This document shows, piece by piece, positions 8,572 to 18,151 of a stretch of DNA of 64,000 nt (the first letter of the stretch is position 1; every line of letters starts with the position of its first letter). The DNA comes from Corticibacter populi. GTDB taxonomy: Bacteria > Pseudomonadota > Gammaproteobacteria > Burkholderiales > Burkholderiaceae_C. A program made the translations under genes and the position numbers. The stretch is from contig NZ_SGWR01000001.1 in NCBI RefSeq assembly GCF_004217315.1, positions 434,001-498,000 on the forward strand. Direction: 5' to 3'. The notes beneath the pieces are model-generated. The model did not search any database. It was not told the DNA's origin and was given only the letters and a program-made list of their open reading frames with translations.

Positions 8572-10689
8572 ATGCAGTTTTCCGAACACATCGCCGCGAC
8601 CTTCGGCACGCATGGGGCACTGGCGGAGGTCAATCCCGATTTCAAGCCCCGCAGCGGCCAGAGCGAGATGGCCCAGGCGGTGGCCGAGACCATCGAGCAG
8701 GGCGGCGCGCTGGTTGTCGAGGCGGGCACGGGCGTCGGCAAGACCTATGCCTACTTGATACCGGCGCTGCTGAGCGGCGAGCGCGTGCTGGTGTCGACGG
8801 CCACCAAGGCGTTGCAGGACCAGATTTTTTTTCGCGACCTGCCTTTTCTGCGCAAGGCGCTGGGCATTTCGCTGCATGCGGCGCTGCTCAAGGGGCGTTC
8901 CAGCTATCTGTGCCCCTACCGGCTGGAACTGGCCGAATCCGAGCTCGATGGCGCCAGGCCCGAACAGATCCACTGGTTGCAGCAGGTGCGGCGCTGGGCC
9001 GCCACGACGCAAAGCGGCGACATGTCCGAGATGCCGAATTTCCAGGAGCGCTCGCCCCATTTGCCGCTGGTGACCTCCACGCGCGAGAACTGCCTGGGCT
9101 CGCAGTGCCCGAGCTTTGGCCAGTGTCATGTGAACAAGGCCCGCAAGCAGGCGCTGGCGGCAGATCTGGTGGTGATCAACCACCACTTGTTCTTTGCCGA
9201 TTTGCAGGTGCGCGAAAGCGGCATGGCCGAGCTGCTGCCCAGCACGCGCGCTGTCATCATCGACGAGGCGCACCAGTTCAACGAGACGGGCGTGCAGTTC
9301 CTGGGCGTGCAATGGGGCAGCCAGCCGCTCATCGACTTCGCGCGCGACATGCTGCGCACCGCCACGGCGCTGGCGCGTGGCATGCAGGATTGGCAACCGT
9401 TGGCCCATGCCATCGACACGGCCTGCCGCGACTGGTTGCGCCTCATGCCGCAGACCTTGGCCCAGCCACGCCTGAACTGGGCGGGGCGGGCGCCTGAGAG
9501 CATCAATGAAGCAGCCTGGCTGCAGGCGCTCGATGCGCTGGGCGCAGTGCTGGACAGCGCCCTGCAGGCCCTGCAGAGCGTGCAGGAGATGGCGCCCGAG
9601 CTGGCGCGCCTGACCGAGCGCTGCGCCGACATGCTGGAGAAATGCAGGCTGTTCCAGGGACTGGCCGATGCGCCGCGCGTGCGCTGGCTGGAACTGGGCA
9701 GCTTGTCGATGCGGATTTTCGAGAGTCCTCTGGACATTGCTGCCGAGATGCGTGCTCGCTGGCAGCTGGCACCACCGGAGCCGCCATCCGAAGCGGCGCA
9801 GCAGCAGGCCTGGCTGGATTCGCACGCCGAGCTCGTATCACCGGCGAATGCCGGGACAGCTGCACCGCCAGAGCGCCAGCATGCCTGGGTGTTCACCTCG
9901 GCGACGCTGGGCTCGGACGCCGGGCTGAGCCTTTTCACGCATGCCTGCGGGTTGGAAGGGGCGCGCATTCTGCGCGTGCCCAGTCCGTTCGACTATCCAC
10001 GCCAGGCGGCCCTGTATGTGCCCGAGGACCTGCCCGATCCGCGCGAGGCCGAGGCGCACGGCCTTGCGGTTGCCCGGCTGGCGGGTGCGGCGGCGCAGAC
10101 GTTGGGCGGACGCACGCTGGTGCTGACGACCACGCTCAAGGCCCTGCGATTGATCGGAGGCACCTTGCGCGAGCAGTTCGGCGGGGCGGAGAGCGGGGGG
10201 AGCAACAGCGATGGCGTGCAGGTGCTGGTGCAGGGCGAGCGCTCCAAGCAGCAGCTGATGGAGTGGTTTCGCGCGCCGCCAGCGGGCGTCAAAGGCTATG
10301 TGCTGGTGGCTTCAGCCACCTTCTGGGAGGGCTTCGACGTACCCGGCGATGCGCTGGAACTGGTGGTGATAGACAAGCTGCCATTTCCGCCGCCCAACGA
10401 TCCGGTGGTGCAAGCGCGCGCGCGCCGGATCGAGGAAACCGGGGGCAGCCCATTCCGGGAGCTGTTCCTGCCCGAGGCGGCAGTGGCCCTCAAGCAGGGT
10501 GCCGGGCGGCTGATCCGTCGCGAGAGCGACCATGGCTTGTTGGTACTGGGCGACCGGCGTCTGGTGCAGAAGTCCTATGGACGGCAGCTGCTGGCCAGCC
10601 TGCCGCCGATGCGCCGCCTGCAGGACCGTGCGCAGTTCGATGCGGCACTTCAGGAACTGGCGGTGCAGCGTGTGCCGCGCCCAGCCTGA
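8572..10689 (+). CDS. ATP-dependent DNA helicase, DinG/YoaA family
   Basis: This 705-residue XPD-like superfamily 2 helicase has Walker A AGTGVGKT at residues 51-58 and the DEAH box (IIDEAHQFNE) near 230. Between them are four cysteines suited to a 4Fe-4S cluster (CPYR near 112; CLGSQCPSFGQC near 173-184). C-terminal helicase motifs include SATFWEGFDVPGDAL and KQGAGRLIRRESDHG. The overall layout is closest to YoaA/DinG of Betaproteobacteria, which unwind DNA in repair. ATG 8572 starts MQFSEHIAATFGTHG; an upstream in-frame start at 8518 lacks support. The stop precedes a long imperfect palindrome facing bamD. Confidence 0.92.
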   Translation: MQFSEHIAATFGTHGALAEVNPDFKPRSGQSEMAQAVAETIEQGGALVVEAGTGVGKTYAYLIPALLSGERVLVSTATKALQDQIFFRDLPFLRKALGISLHAALLKGRSSYLCPYRLELAESELDGARPEQIHWLQQVRRWAATTQSGDMSEMPNFQERSPHLPLVTSTRENCLGSQCPSFGQCHVNKARKQALAADLVVINHHLFFADLQVRESGMAELLPSTRAVIIDEAHQFNETGVQFLGVQWGSQPLIDFARDMLRTATALARGMQDWQPLAHAIDTACRDWLRLMPQTLAQPRLNWAGRAPESINEAAWLQALDALGAVLDSALQALQSVQEMAPELARLTERCADMLEKCRLFQGLADAPRVRWLELGSLSMRIFESPLDIAAEMRARWQLAPPEPPSEAAQQQAWLDSHAELVSPANAGTAAPPERQHAWVFTSATLGSDAGLSLFTHACGLEGARILRVPSPFDYPRQAALYVPEDLPDPREAEAHGLAVARLAGAAAQTLGGRTLVLTTTLKALRLIGGTLREQFGGAESGGSNSDGVQVLVQGERSKQQLMEWFRAPPAGVKGYVLVASATFWEGFDVPGDALELVVIDKLPFPPPNDPVVQARARRIEETGGSPFRELFLPEAAVALKQGAGRLIRRESDHGLLVLGDRRLVQKSYGRQLLASLPPMRRLQDRAQFDAALQELAVQRVPRPA

Positions 10690-10720
10690 GGCTTAGGGGC
10701 CGCGATGCCTGCGGCCTCGG

Positions 10721-10773
10721 AACCTGTCCGCAATGATCTTTTCATGGGCCCACGAAAAGATCGTGAACAGGTT
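10721..10773. repeat. Imperfect palindrome, possible terminator and repeat-family member
   Basis: AACCTGT at 10721 pairs with ACAGGTT ending at 10773. Inside, ATCTTTTCATGGGCC faces a near-complementary GGGCCCACGAAAAGAT. It sits between convergent genes (dinG-like and bamD), where a terminator is expected. The arm sequence resembles arms found near 11785, 28514, 39413 and 59057-59291. Confidence 0.55.
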
Positions 10774-10809
10774 CGCAGCAGGGGCCATGGATGGGGCGGA
10801 ACGGGTGCG

Positions 10810-11613
10810 TCAATCCCAGAAACGCCACCAGGAGCTGCGGCTGCCTGCGCTGGCCTGCGGGCTCTGGCCTTCCGGGAACGAGGCGGCCATGATGCGGCGC
10901 GTGTCGTCGCGCAGCTCGGTCATGCCCAGCGCGTCATACGAGCGCTCTAAAATCTCCAGCGCCTCGGGCAGTGCTGGCGCATCCTTGTAGTCCTGCAGGG
11001 CCAGCTGGGCGCGGTTGATGGCGGCCACGTAGGCGCCGCGCGAATAGTAGTAGCGCGCCACATGCACTTCATAGGCGGCCAGCGAGTTGACGATGTAGAC
11101 CATGCGCTGGTGGGCGTCCGGCGCGTACTTCGAGTCAGGGAAGCGCTCGACCAGTTGCTTGAAGGATTCGAACGACTCCTTGGCGGCCTTCTGGTCGCGC
11201 TCGGAGAGATCGCGCCGCGACAGCCAGGCGAACAGGCCCAGGTTGTCGTTGAAGTTGATGATGCCCTTGAGGTAGAGGGCATAGTCCATGGCCGGGCTGG
11301 TCGGGTGCAGCATCATGAAGCGGTCCAGCGTGGCAATCGCCTGGGCCCGCTCGCCGTCGCGGTACTGAGCATAGGCCTTCTCCAGCTGTGCTTGCTGGGC
11401 CAGCACGCTGCCGGCCGCGCGGCCTTCGAGGCGCTCGAGCAGTGGCACGGCCTTCTCGTAGTTGGCGGCGCTGATCTCGCTGCGCGCTTCCGAATACAGC
11501 TTGTCGGCGGGCCAGTCGGCACTGGGATCCTTGCCGCTGCTGGCACAGCCGGCCAGCACGAGGACGGAGATCGCAGTTGCGCCCAGGCGCAGGAAAATGG
11601 TTTGGCTTTTCAT
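10810..11613 (-). CDS. bamD: Outer membrane assembly lipoprotein BamD
   Basis: This 267-residue lipoprotein has signal sequence MKSQTIFLRLGATAISVLVL and the lipobox LAGC (Cys 23). TPR-like helical repeats follow, including LYSEARSEISAANYEKAVPL and FMMLHPTSPAMDYALYLKG, with FPDSKYAPDAHQRM later. It is the essential scaffold of the BAM complex inserting beta-barrel proteins, such as the TonB receptors and Slam in this window. The open frame runs to 11991, but ATG 11613 places the signal peptide correctly. It is divergent from dnaE. Confidence 0.95.
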   Translation of the reverse strand: MKSQTIFLRLGATAISVLVLAGCASSGKDPSADWPADKLYSEARSEISAANYEKAVPLLERLEGRAAGSVLAQQAQLEKAYAQYRDGERAQAIATLDRFMMLHPTSPAMDYALYLKGIINFNDNLGLFAWLSRRDLSERDQKAAKESFESFKQLVERFPDSKYAPDAHQRMVYIVNSLAAYEVHVARYYYSRGAYVAAINRAQLALQDYKDAPALPEALEILERSYDALGMTELRDDTRRIMAASFPEGQSPQASAGSRSSWWRFWD

Positions 11614-11848
11614 AGATCGCGTTGAGCTTTCAGATCCGGGGAACGCGGGAAGTCGGATATCCAAGCCGGCCATTGTATCTGCCGGCCGTGCAGCGGGCGG
11701 GTAACAAGGATGCAAAGCCGCGCACGCACTGCGGATGCCGCTGTGTATGACACAGGGATGGGCGTGGCGGATAGAGAAGGTAAGAACCTGTTCAGGCGCA
11801 ACGCGCAAGCGCACTGAGGCTTTGGACACGCTCTTACAATGGCGGGCT

Positions 11849-14800
11849 ATGTTCATCCACCTGCGCCTGCACTCCGAATTCTCCGTCATCGATGGCACGA
11901 CCCGCATCGACGAGGCCGTCAAGAAAGCTGCTGCCGATGGCCAGCCGGCCCTGGCCATCACCGACCTCAACAACCTTTTCGGGGCGCTCAAGCTCTACAA
12001 GGATGCGCGCAAAAAAGGCCTCAAGCCATTGCTGGGCACGGAACTGACGCTGCAGGGGATTGGCGACGACGCACCCAGCCGCGTGGTGGTGCTGGTGCAG
12101 GGCTGGCAGGGCTATCTCAATCTCAACGAGCTGCTGGCACTGGCCTGGACGCAGAACGTCCACCAGTTCCCACAGCCGCTGGTGACCTGGGCGCAGCTGG
12201 AGCAATACAACGAAGGGCTGATCGTGCTTGCCGGCGCGCAGGCCGGACCGGTGGGCCAGAGCCTGCTGCGGGGCGACGATACGCAGGCGCATGAACGTGC
12301 CGCCCGGCTGGCAGCGCTGTTCCCGCAGCGTTTCTATATTGAGCTGCAGCGCGCCGGGCGGCGCGACGACGAGCGCCATGTGCAGGCCGCCGTGCGCCTG
12401 GCAGCGGCACTGGGGCTGCCGGTCGTGGCCACGCACCCGATCCAGTTTCTCGAGCGCGAGGACTTCGAGGCCCACGAGGCGCGCGTGTGCATTGCTGAAG
12501 GTGAGATTCTGGGCGACCAGAAGCGCCAGCGGCGCTTCACCGAGGACCAGTATTTCAAGACCACGGCCGAGATGCAGGCGCTGTTTGCCGACATCCCATC
12601 GGCCCTCGAGAACACGCTGGAAATCGCCCGGCGCTGCAATCTGACGCTGGTGCTGGGCAAACCACAGTTGCCCAACTTCCCGATTCCCGATGGCCTGAGC
12701 ATCGAGCAGTACTTCCGCAAGGTCTCGCAGGAAGGCCTGGAGCAGCGTCTCGAACTGCTGTACCCGGACCCGGCCAAGCGCGATGCCGAGCGGCCGCGCT
12801 ACCAGGAGCGGCTGGAGTTCGAGCTGGAAACCATCCTGAAGATGGGCTTCCCGGGCTACTTCCTGATCGTGAGTGACTTCATCCAGTGGGCCAAGGAAAA
12901 TGGCTGCCCGGTCGGGCCGGGCCGCGGCTCTGGTGCCGGCTCGCTGGTGGCCTACGCGCTCCTGATCACCGACCTTGATCCGCTGCAGTACAACCTGCTG
13001 TTCGAGCGCTTCCTGAATCCGGAGCGGGTGTCGATGCCCGACTTCGACATCGACTTCTGCCAGACCAACCGCGACCGCGTCATCGAGTACGTCAAGGGCA
13101 AGTACGGGCGCGACGCGGTCAGCCAGATCGCCACCTTCGGCACCATGGCCGCGCGCGCGGCCATCCGCGACGTCGGCCGCGTGCTGGACTTCAGCTACAC
13201 CTTCTGCGACAGCGTCTCCAAGCTGATCCCGAACAAGCCCGGCAAGCCGGTGACCATCGCCCAGGCCATCGAGGAAGAGCCGCTGCTCAAGTCGCGCCTG
13301 CAGAACGAGGACGAGGTGCAGACCCTGCTGGCGATGGCGCAAAAGCTCGAGGGCCTGACGCGCAACATCGGCATGCACGCCGGAGGCGTGCTGATCGCGC
13401 CGGGCAAGCTCACCGACTTCTGTCCACTCTACCAGCAGCCGGGCAGCGAGTCGGCCGTCAGCCAGTACGACAAGGATGACGTGGAGGCCATCGGCCTCGT
13501 CAAGTTCGACTTTCTGGGGCTGGCGACGCTGACCATCCTGGAGCTGGCGCGCCAGTTCATCGTCGCGCGCCACCCCAACCAGAAGGACTTCGCGTTCGAG
13601 ACCATTCCGCTCGACGACCGGCCCACCTACAAGCTGTTCCAGGACGGCAAGACCGAGGCGGTGTTCCAGTTCGAAAGCCGCGGCATGCAGGGCATGCTCA
13701 AGGAGGCCAAGCCGAGCCGTCTGGAAGACCTGATCGCCCTCAACGCCTTGTATCGTCCCGGCCCGATGGACCTGATCCCGACCTTCGTGGCGCGCAAGCA
13801 CGGCATGGAGCCGGTCGAGTACCCGCATCCGCTGGTCGAGCCCGTGCTCTCCGAGACCTACGGCATCATGGTCTACCAGGAGCAGGTGATGCAGACCGCG
13901 CAGGTGTTGGGCGGCTACTCGCTCGGTGGCGCCGACATGCTGCGGCGCGCCATGGGCAAGAAAAAGGCCGAGGAGATGGCCAAGCACCGCGAGATCTTCC
14001 GCAAGGGGGCTGCGGAAAAGGGCATCGGCCAGGACAAGGCCGACGAAGTCTTCGACCTGATGGAGAAGTTCGCCGGCTACGGCTTCAACAAGTCGCACGC
14101 GGCCGCCTACTCGCTGCTGGCCTACCACACGGCCTGGCTGAAGGTTCACTATTGCGCCGAGTTCTTCTGCGCGAACATGACCATCGAGATGGACGACACC
14201 GACAAGCTCAAGGTGCTCCTCGAAGATGCGCAGAAATTCGGCATCCGCTTCGAGCCGCCGGACGTCAACACCGGCGCCTACCGTTTCGAGCCGATCGAGA
14301 ACAAGGTCATCCGCTATGGCCTGGGGGCCGTCAAGGGCACCGGCCAGGCGGCCATCGAGGCCATCATTGCCGCGCGTGAAGGCCGTGGCGAAGGCGAACG
14401 CGGCAAGGAGCACGGCCCGTTCAGAAGCCTCTTCGACTTCTGCCTGCGGGTGGACAAGCACAAGATCAACAAGCGCACCGTCGAGGCGCTCATCAAGGCC
14501 GGCGCCTTCGACAGCATCGAGTCGAACCGCGCCGCGCTGCTCGCTTCGCTGGATCTGGCGATGGAATGGGCGGCCACCACGCTGGCCAATGCCAATCAGG
14601 GCGGCCTGTTCGACATGCTCGGCGACGACGCCGTCGGCTCCAGCCAGCAGGAGCCCGAACTGGTGGCGACGCCCGCCTTCGGGGTACGCGAGCGCCTGCT
14701 GCAGGAGAAGACGGCGCTGGGTTTCTTCCTCTCAGGCCACCTGTTCGACGAGTACGAAGCCGAGGCGCGCCGTTTCGTCAAGACGCCGATCGCCGACTTG

Positions 14801-15391
14801 CAGGATACCCGCGACACCCAGCGGGTAACCGGCATCGTCGGCGAGATCCGCACCGTCAACGGCCAGCGCGGCAAGGTCACCATCTTCAAGATCGACGACA
14901 AGAGCGGCACCATCGAGGCCGTGGCCGACGAGGCCACCATGGAGGCTTGCGGCGCCGCGCTGCAGGAAGATGCGTTGCTGGTGCTCAATGTGCGCTACCA
15001 GGCTGGCCGCAATGGTTTCGAGGCGCGTCTCAATGTCCAGGAAATGATGGATCTGGCCACCGCGCGCTGCGCCTTTGCGCGCCATCTGCGGCTCGACTGG
15101 CTCGAACGGGGGGCCAATCAGCCACGGCAACAGCAGTTGCAGCAATTGCATGGCTGGCTGCAGGCCTATGCGCCACCCGCAGCCGAACCGCAGCCCGAGG
15201 ACGAGTACGACGCCGCGCCGCGCCGGCGTGGCGTGCGCCTGCGCATCAGCATGCTGTGCCATGGCGAGCAGGGCAGCGCCCGTGCCGATGTGGTGCTGGC
15301 ACCCGAGCAACTCGTCTACCCCAGCGACGAAGCCTTGCACGAGCTGCTGCGGCACAATGGTGGCGCCGGCGTGCAACTGGTATACCCGTGA
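11849..15391 (+). CDS. dnaE: DNA polymerase III alpha subunit
   Basis: This 1180-residue replicative polymerase has an N-terminal PHP domain (FIHLRLHSEFSVIDG), the palm motifs GPGRGSGAGSLVAYAL near residue 354 and PDFDIDFCQTNRDRV near 395 with catalytic aspartates. The helix-hairpin-helix region (FNKSHAAAYSLLAYHTAWLK) is near 747 and an OB-fold domain follows about residue 985. Length fits Betaproteobacterial DnaE1 (about 1150-1180). A TACAAT hexamer at 11834 may be the -10. ATG 11849 gives the standard N terminus; the open frame starts at 11735. Confidence 0.97.
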   Translation: MFIHLRLHSEFSVIDGTTRIDEAVKKAAADGQPALAITDLNNLFGALKLYKDARKKGLKPLLGTELTLQGIGDDAPSRVVVLVQGWQGYLNLNELLALAWTQNVHQFPQPLVTWAQLEQYNEGLIVLAGAQAGPVGQSLLRGDDTQAHERAARLAALFPQRFYIELQRAGRRDDERHVQAAVRLAAALGLPVVATHPIQFLEREDFEAHEARVCIAEGEILGDQKRQRRFTEDQYFKTTAEMQALFADIPSALENTLEIARRCNLTLVLGKPQLPNFPIPDGLSIEQYFRKVSQEGLEQRLELLYPDPAKRDAERPRYQERLEFELETILKMGFPGYFLIVSDFIQWAKENGCPVGPGRGSGAGSLVAYALLITDLDPLQYNLLFERFLNPERVSMPDFDIDFCQTNRDRVIEYVKGKYGRDAVSQIATFGTMAARAAIRDVGRVLDFSYTFCDSVSKLIPNKPGKPVTIAQAIEEEPLLKSRLQNEDEVQTLLAMAQKLEGLTRNIGMHAGGVLIAPGKLTDFCPLYQQPGSESAVSQYDKDDVEAIGLVKFDFLGLATLTILELARQFIVARHPNQKDFAFETIPLDDRPTYKLFQDGKTEAVFQFESRGMQGMLKEAKPSRLEDLIALNALYRPGPMDLIPTFVARKHGMEPVEYPHPLVEPVLSETYGIMVYQEQVMQTAQVLGGYSLGGADMLRRAMGKKKAEEMAKHREIFRKGAAEKGIGQDKADEVFDLMEKFAGYGFNKSHAAAYSLLAYHTAWLKVHYCAEFFCANMTIEMDDTDKLKVLLEDAQKFGIRFEPPDVNTGAYRFEPIENKVIRYGLGAVKGTGQAAIEAIIAAREGRGEGERGKEHGPFRSLFDFCLRVDKHKINKRTVEALIKAGAFDSIESNRAALLASLDLAMEWAATTLANANQGGLFDMLGDDAVGSSQQEPELVATPAFGVRERLLQEKTALGFFLSGHLFDEYEAEARRFVKTPIADLQDTRDTQRVTGIVGEIRTVNGQRGKVTIFKIDDKSGTIEAVADEATMEACGAALQEDALLVLNVRYQAGRNGFEARLNVQEMMDLATARCAFARHLRLDWLERGANQPRQQQLQQLHGWLQAYAPPAAEPQPEDEYDAAPRRRGVRLRISMLCHGEQGSARADVVLAPEQLVYPSDEALHELLRHNGGAGVQLVYP

Positions 15392-15503
15392 TGCAGGCGC
15401 GCGGCTGCGCCAGTGCCAGTGTGCCCCCGCCCCTACATCCGCCCCGGTTGCCCATTTCCCCAGAAAATATCCCCCCGATGTCCGCCATGCCCCGCATACC
15501 CCG

Positions 15504-16118
15504 ATGAGCACCGAATCCAACACTGCGGCGACTGATGCCGCCATCATCGCCGCGACCCGCCGCTGGGTCGACGTGGCCGTGATCAGCCTGAACCTCTGTC
15601 CCTTTGCCAAGGCCGTGCAGCACAAGGGGCAGGTGCACTACGCCGTCAGCCACGCGCAGAGCGAGGATGCGTTGCTCAAGGACCTTGCGCGCGAGTTGCT
15701 CGCGCTCGCCGACGCCGAGCGCGCCGTGCGTGACACAACCCTGCTGGCCGTGCCCGACATGCTGCAGGATTTTCTCGATTTCAACGACTTTCTGGCGCTG
15801 GCCGACGAACTGCTCGAACGCCTGGGCCTGGCCGGCGAGCTGCAGGTGGCCGATTTCCACCCGCACTACCAGTTCGCCGGCACCGAGCCCGATGATGTGG
15901 AGAACTGCACCAACCGCGCTCCATACCCGACGCTGCACCTGTTGCGCGAGAGCAGCATCGACCAGGCCGTCGAAGCCTTTCCCCAAGCCAGCGACATCTT
16001 CGAGCGCAACATCGAGGTGCTGCGCGCGATGGGCATGGAGGGGTGGCGCGCGCTGGATGTGGGGCCGGCCGTCCAGCCATCCACATCCACCAATTCCCCC
16101 AGGGAGGCACGCGAATGA
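15504..16118 (+). CDS. DUF1415 family protein
   Basis: This 204-residue cytoplasmic protein is recognisable as DUF1415: RWVDVAVISLNLCPFAKAV near residue 18, VADFHPHYQFAG near 112 and NRAPYPTLHLLRE near 133. The function of the family is unknown. The start codon ATG 15504 lies 112 bases after dnaE, and the last codons overlap the next gene as ATGA, so the two are translationally coupled. The open frame extends upstream into dnaE but that part is a shadow. Confidence 0.88.
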   Translation: MSTESNTAATDAAIIAATRRWVDVAVISLNLCPFAKAVQHKGQVHYAVSHAQSEDALLKDLARELLALADAERAVRDTTLLAVPDMLQDFLDFNDFLALADELLERLGLAGELQVADFHPHYQFAGTEPDDVENCTNRAPYPTLHLLRESSIDQAVEAFPQASDIFERNIEVLRAMGMEGWRALDVGPAVQPSTSTNSPREARE

Positions 16119-17062
16119 ACGCCCCGGTGCCGGTGCAGGATCGGTCCATCATCCCGCCGGCGCCGCGCCGGCGCCGCGGCGCCGGCCGCTCGGATGCGGT
16201 CCAAGGCAGCCAGAGCGTGCTGGCCGAGCTGGGCGTCCCGGAAGACCTCTCCATCCGCCTGCTGCAAGAGCTGCACATCCTCACCCGCGAAAGCCGGCTC
16301 AACCAGGATTCGCGCCGCAAGCTCAAGCAGGTGCTGCACCTGGTGCAGTTCATCGAACCGTTGATCCAGGCCTTCGCGCAGGAGGGCGAGGGCACGCACG
16401 CGCCGGTGCTGGTCGACCATGGTGCCGGCAAGTCCTACCTGGGTTTCATTCTCTACGACCTGGTGCTCAGACCCCTGGGCCGGGGCAGGGTGGTGGGCGT
16501 GGAGTTCCGTGCCGAGCTGGTCGAGCGTTCGCAGGCACTGGCGGCGCAGCTCGGCTTCGAGCGGATGGACTTCCTGCCCTTCGCGGTGGCTGAATCCACC
16601 CGCCATCCGGCCCTGCCGGCGCAGGTCGATGTGGTCACGGCCCTGCACGCCTGCGACACGGCCACCGACGATGCCATCGCCTTTGGCCTGGCCAAGCAGG
16701 CGAGGGCCATGGTGCTGGTGCCCTGCTGCCAGGCGGAAGTGGCGGCCTGCCTGCGCGCCAACAAGGCACTGAGCCTGGCGCGCACGCCACTGGCCGAGCT
16801 GTGGCGTCACCCGTTGCACACCCGTGAGCTGGGCAGCCACCTCACCAACGTGCTGCGTTGCCTGTACCTGGAGGCACAGGGCTATCAGGTCACGGTGACC
16901 GAGCTGACCGGCTGGGAGCACAGCATGAAGAACGAGCTGATCATTGCCCGCCACACCGGTCACAGAAAGCACAGTGCCCGCCTGCGGCTCGAGGAGATCA
17001 TGCGGGAAACGCAGCTGGAAGCGCTGCTGGCGCAGCGGTTTCCATTTTCGGATGGCATATGA
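16115..17062 (+). CDS. SAM-dependent methyltransferase (Methyltransf_32-like)
   Basis: The 315-residue protein has an N-terminal variable region (rich in Pro and Arg), then a class I Rossmann methyltransferase: motif I region VLVDHGAGKSYLGFILYDL near residue 102, acidic GVEFRAELVERS near 128, DVVTALHACDTATDDAI near 172 and VLVPCCQAEV near 198. The LHACD plus PCC pair is typical of Pfam Methyltransf_32 proteins, some of which modify RNA. The substrate here is unknown. Its ATG overlaps the DUF1415 stop codon. Confidence 0.8.
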   Translation: MNAPVPVQDRSIIPPAPRRRRGAGRSDAVQGSQSVLAELGVPEDLSIRLLQELHILTRESRLNQDSRRKLKQVLHLVQFIEPLIQAFAQEGEGTHAPVLVDHGAGKSYLGFILYDLVLRPLGRGRVVGVEFRAELVERSQALAAQLGFERMDFLPFAVAESTRHPALPAQVDVVTALHACDTATDDAIAFGLAKQARAMVLVPCCQAEVAACLRANKALSLARTPLAELWRHPLHTRELGSHLTNVLRCLYLEAQGYQVTVTELTGWEHSMKNELIIARHTGHRKHSARLRLEEIMRETQLEALLAQRFPFSDGI

Positions 17063-17107
17063 TTCGCATTTCCTGAGGCATTTCCACAACCCAACGAAAG
17101 GCGAACC

Positions 17108-17386
17108 ATGCGTCAATTCCTTTATTTCGACACCATGCTGGCTCCCAAGCTCATCACGGTGGTCTATTGGCTGCAGCTGGTGCTGTACCTCTTCTCGGGG
17201 GTTGTCGCGTTCTTTGGTGCCATGGTGGGAGGGCGCGGTTTCCTCGGCACGATCTCCGGCATGGTCGGGGCCGTCATCCTGACCTTCCTGGCCTGCCTGT
17301 TTGCCCGCATCCTGGCCGAAGTGCTGATCGTCATCTTCAAGATCAACGACAACATCAAGAAAATCGCCGACCGGTCCGGCAGCTGA
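17108..17386 (+). CDS. DUF4282 small membrane protein
   Basis: This 92-residue protein has two predicted membrane helices (about residues 17-40 and 50-75) after FLYFDTMLAPKLITVVYWLQL, and ends in a polar tail (KINDNIKKIADRSGS). The pattern with LAPKLIT.VYW matches DUF4282. Function unknown. An ACGAAAGGCGA ribosome site precedes the ATG. Confidence 0.82.
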   Translation: MRQFLYFDTMLAPKLITVVYWLQLVLYLFSGVVAFFGAMVGGRGFLGTISGMVGAVILTFLACLFARILAEVLIVIFKINDNIKKIADRSGS

Positions 17387-17412
17387 TACTGTTTTCCTGC
17401 CGCTGCCGCACC

Positions 17413-18120
17413 ATGGCCCGCCTGCCTCGCCTGACCATCCCCGGCATGCCACACCACGTGGTGCTGCGCGGCAACAACCTGCAGCCCATCTTTCTGCAGC
17501 CGGGAGACTACCAGTCCTTTCTGGACGTGCTGGCCGAACAACTGCGGCAGAACTCCGGCCTGGCACTGCACGCCTACGCCTTGCTGGAAAACCGCCTGCA
17601 CCTGCTGGTGACACCGGCCGATGAGCGTTCGCTCAGCCGCTTCATGCAGGGCTTGGGGCGCCAGTACGTGCGCCTGTTCAACCAGACGCACCAGCGCAGC
17701 GGTACGCTCTGGGAAGGGCGCTTTCGTTCGGGCGTATTGCAGCCGTCGCCCTACGTGCTAGGGGTGATGACCTACCTGGACTGGCTGCCGGTGCGCGACG
17801 GGCTGGCGCAGCGGCCGGCCGACTATGCGTGGACCAGCCACCGCAACTTCGCGGGGCTGGAGCACAGCCGCTTCCTGACACCGCATCCGCTCTACTGGGA
17901 TCTGGCCGACACGCCTTTCGGCCGTGAGGCCGCTTACCGCGAACTGGTCGATGCGGGCATCGGCAGCAGCATGCTCGAGCAGATCCACCGCAGCGCCATG
18001 GGCGGCTGGGCACTGGGCAACGAGCGCTTTCTGCAGGAACTCGGCGAGCAGACCCAGCGGCGTCTGCAGCCAGGCAAGCCGGGACGGCCACGCAAACGCA
18101 GTGCCGATGGAGGTTCTTGA
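17413..18120 (+). CDS. RAYT/Y1-transposase-like protein with altered HUH motif
   Basis: This 235-residue protein matches REP-associated tyrosine transposases: MARLPRLTIPGMPHHVVLRGNN at the start, RFMQGLGRQYVRLFNQTHQRSGTLWEGRFRS in the middle and YLDWLPVRDGLAQRPADYAWTSHRNFAG. The usual HUH motif (NHVHLL or NHFHLL) reads NRLHLL at residues 61-66, so the first metal-binding His is Arg. The presumed catalytic Tyr in MTYLDWLPVR is kept, but the normal NPVR is LPVR. It may be inactive as a nuclease or domesticated. It lies 26 bases after the DUF4282 gene. Confidence 0.8.
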   Translation: MARLPRLTIPGMPHHVVLRGNNLQPIFLQPGDYQSFLDVLAEQLRQNSGLALHAYALLENRLHLLVTPADERSLSRFMQGLGRQYVRLFNQTHQRSGTLWEGRFRSGVLQPSPYVLGVMTYLDWLPVRDGLAQRPADYAWTSHRNFAGLEHSRFLTPHPLYWDLADTPFGREAAYRELVDAGIGSSMLEQIHRSAMGGWALGNERFLQELGEQTQRRLQPGKPGRPRKRSADGGS

Positions 18121-18151
18121 AGGGCTTGGGTTGCTTTGGTGATGCGGGTCC

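Noticed and set aside
11834-14461. Long minus-strand open frame of 875 codons
   Set aside because: It lies wholly antisense to dnaE, has shadow-frame composition (rich in His, Gln, Leu and Val) and no recognisable domain.
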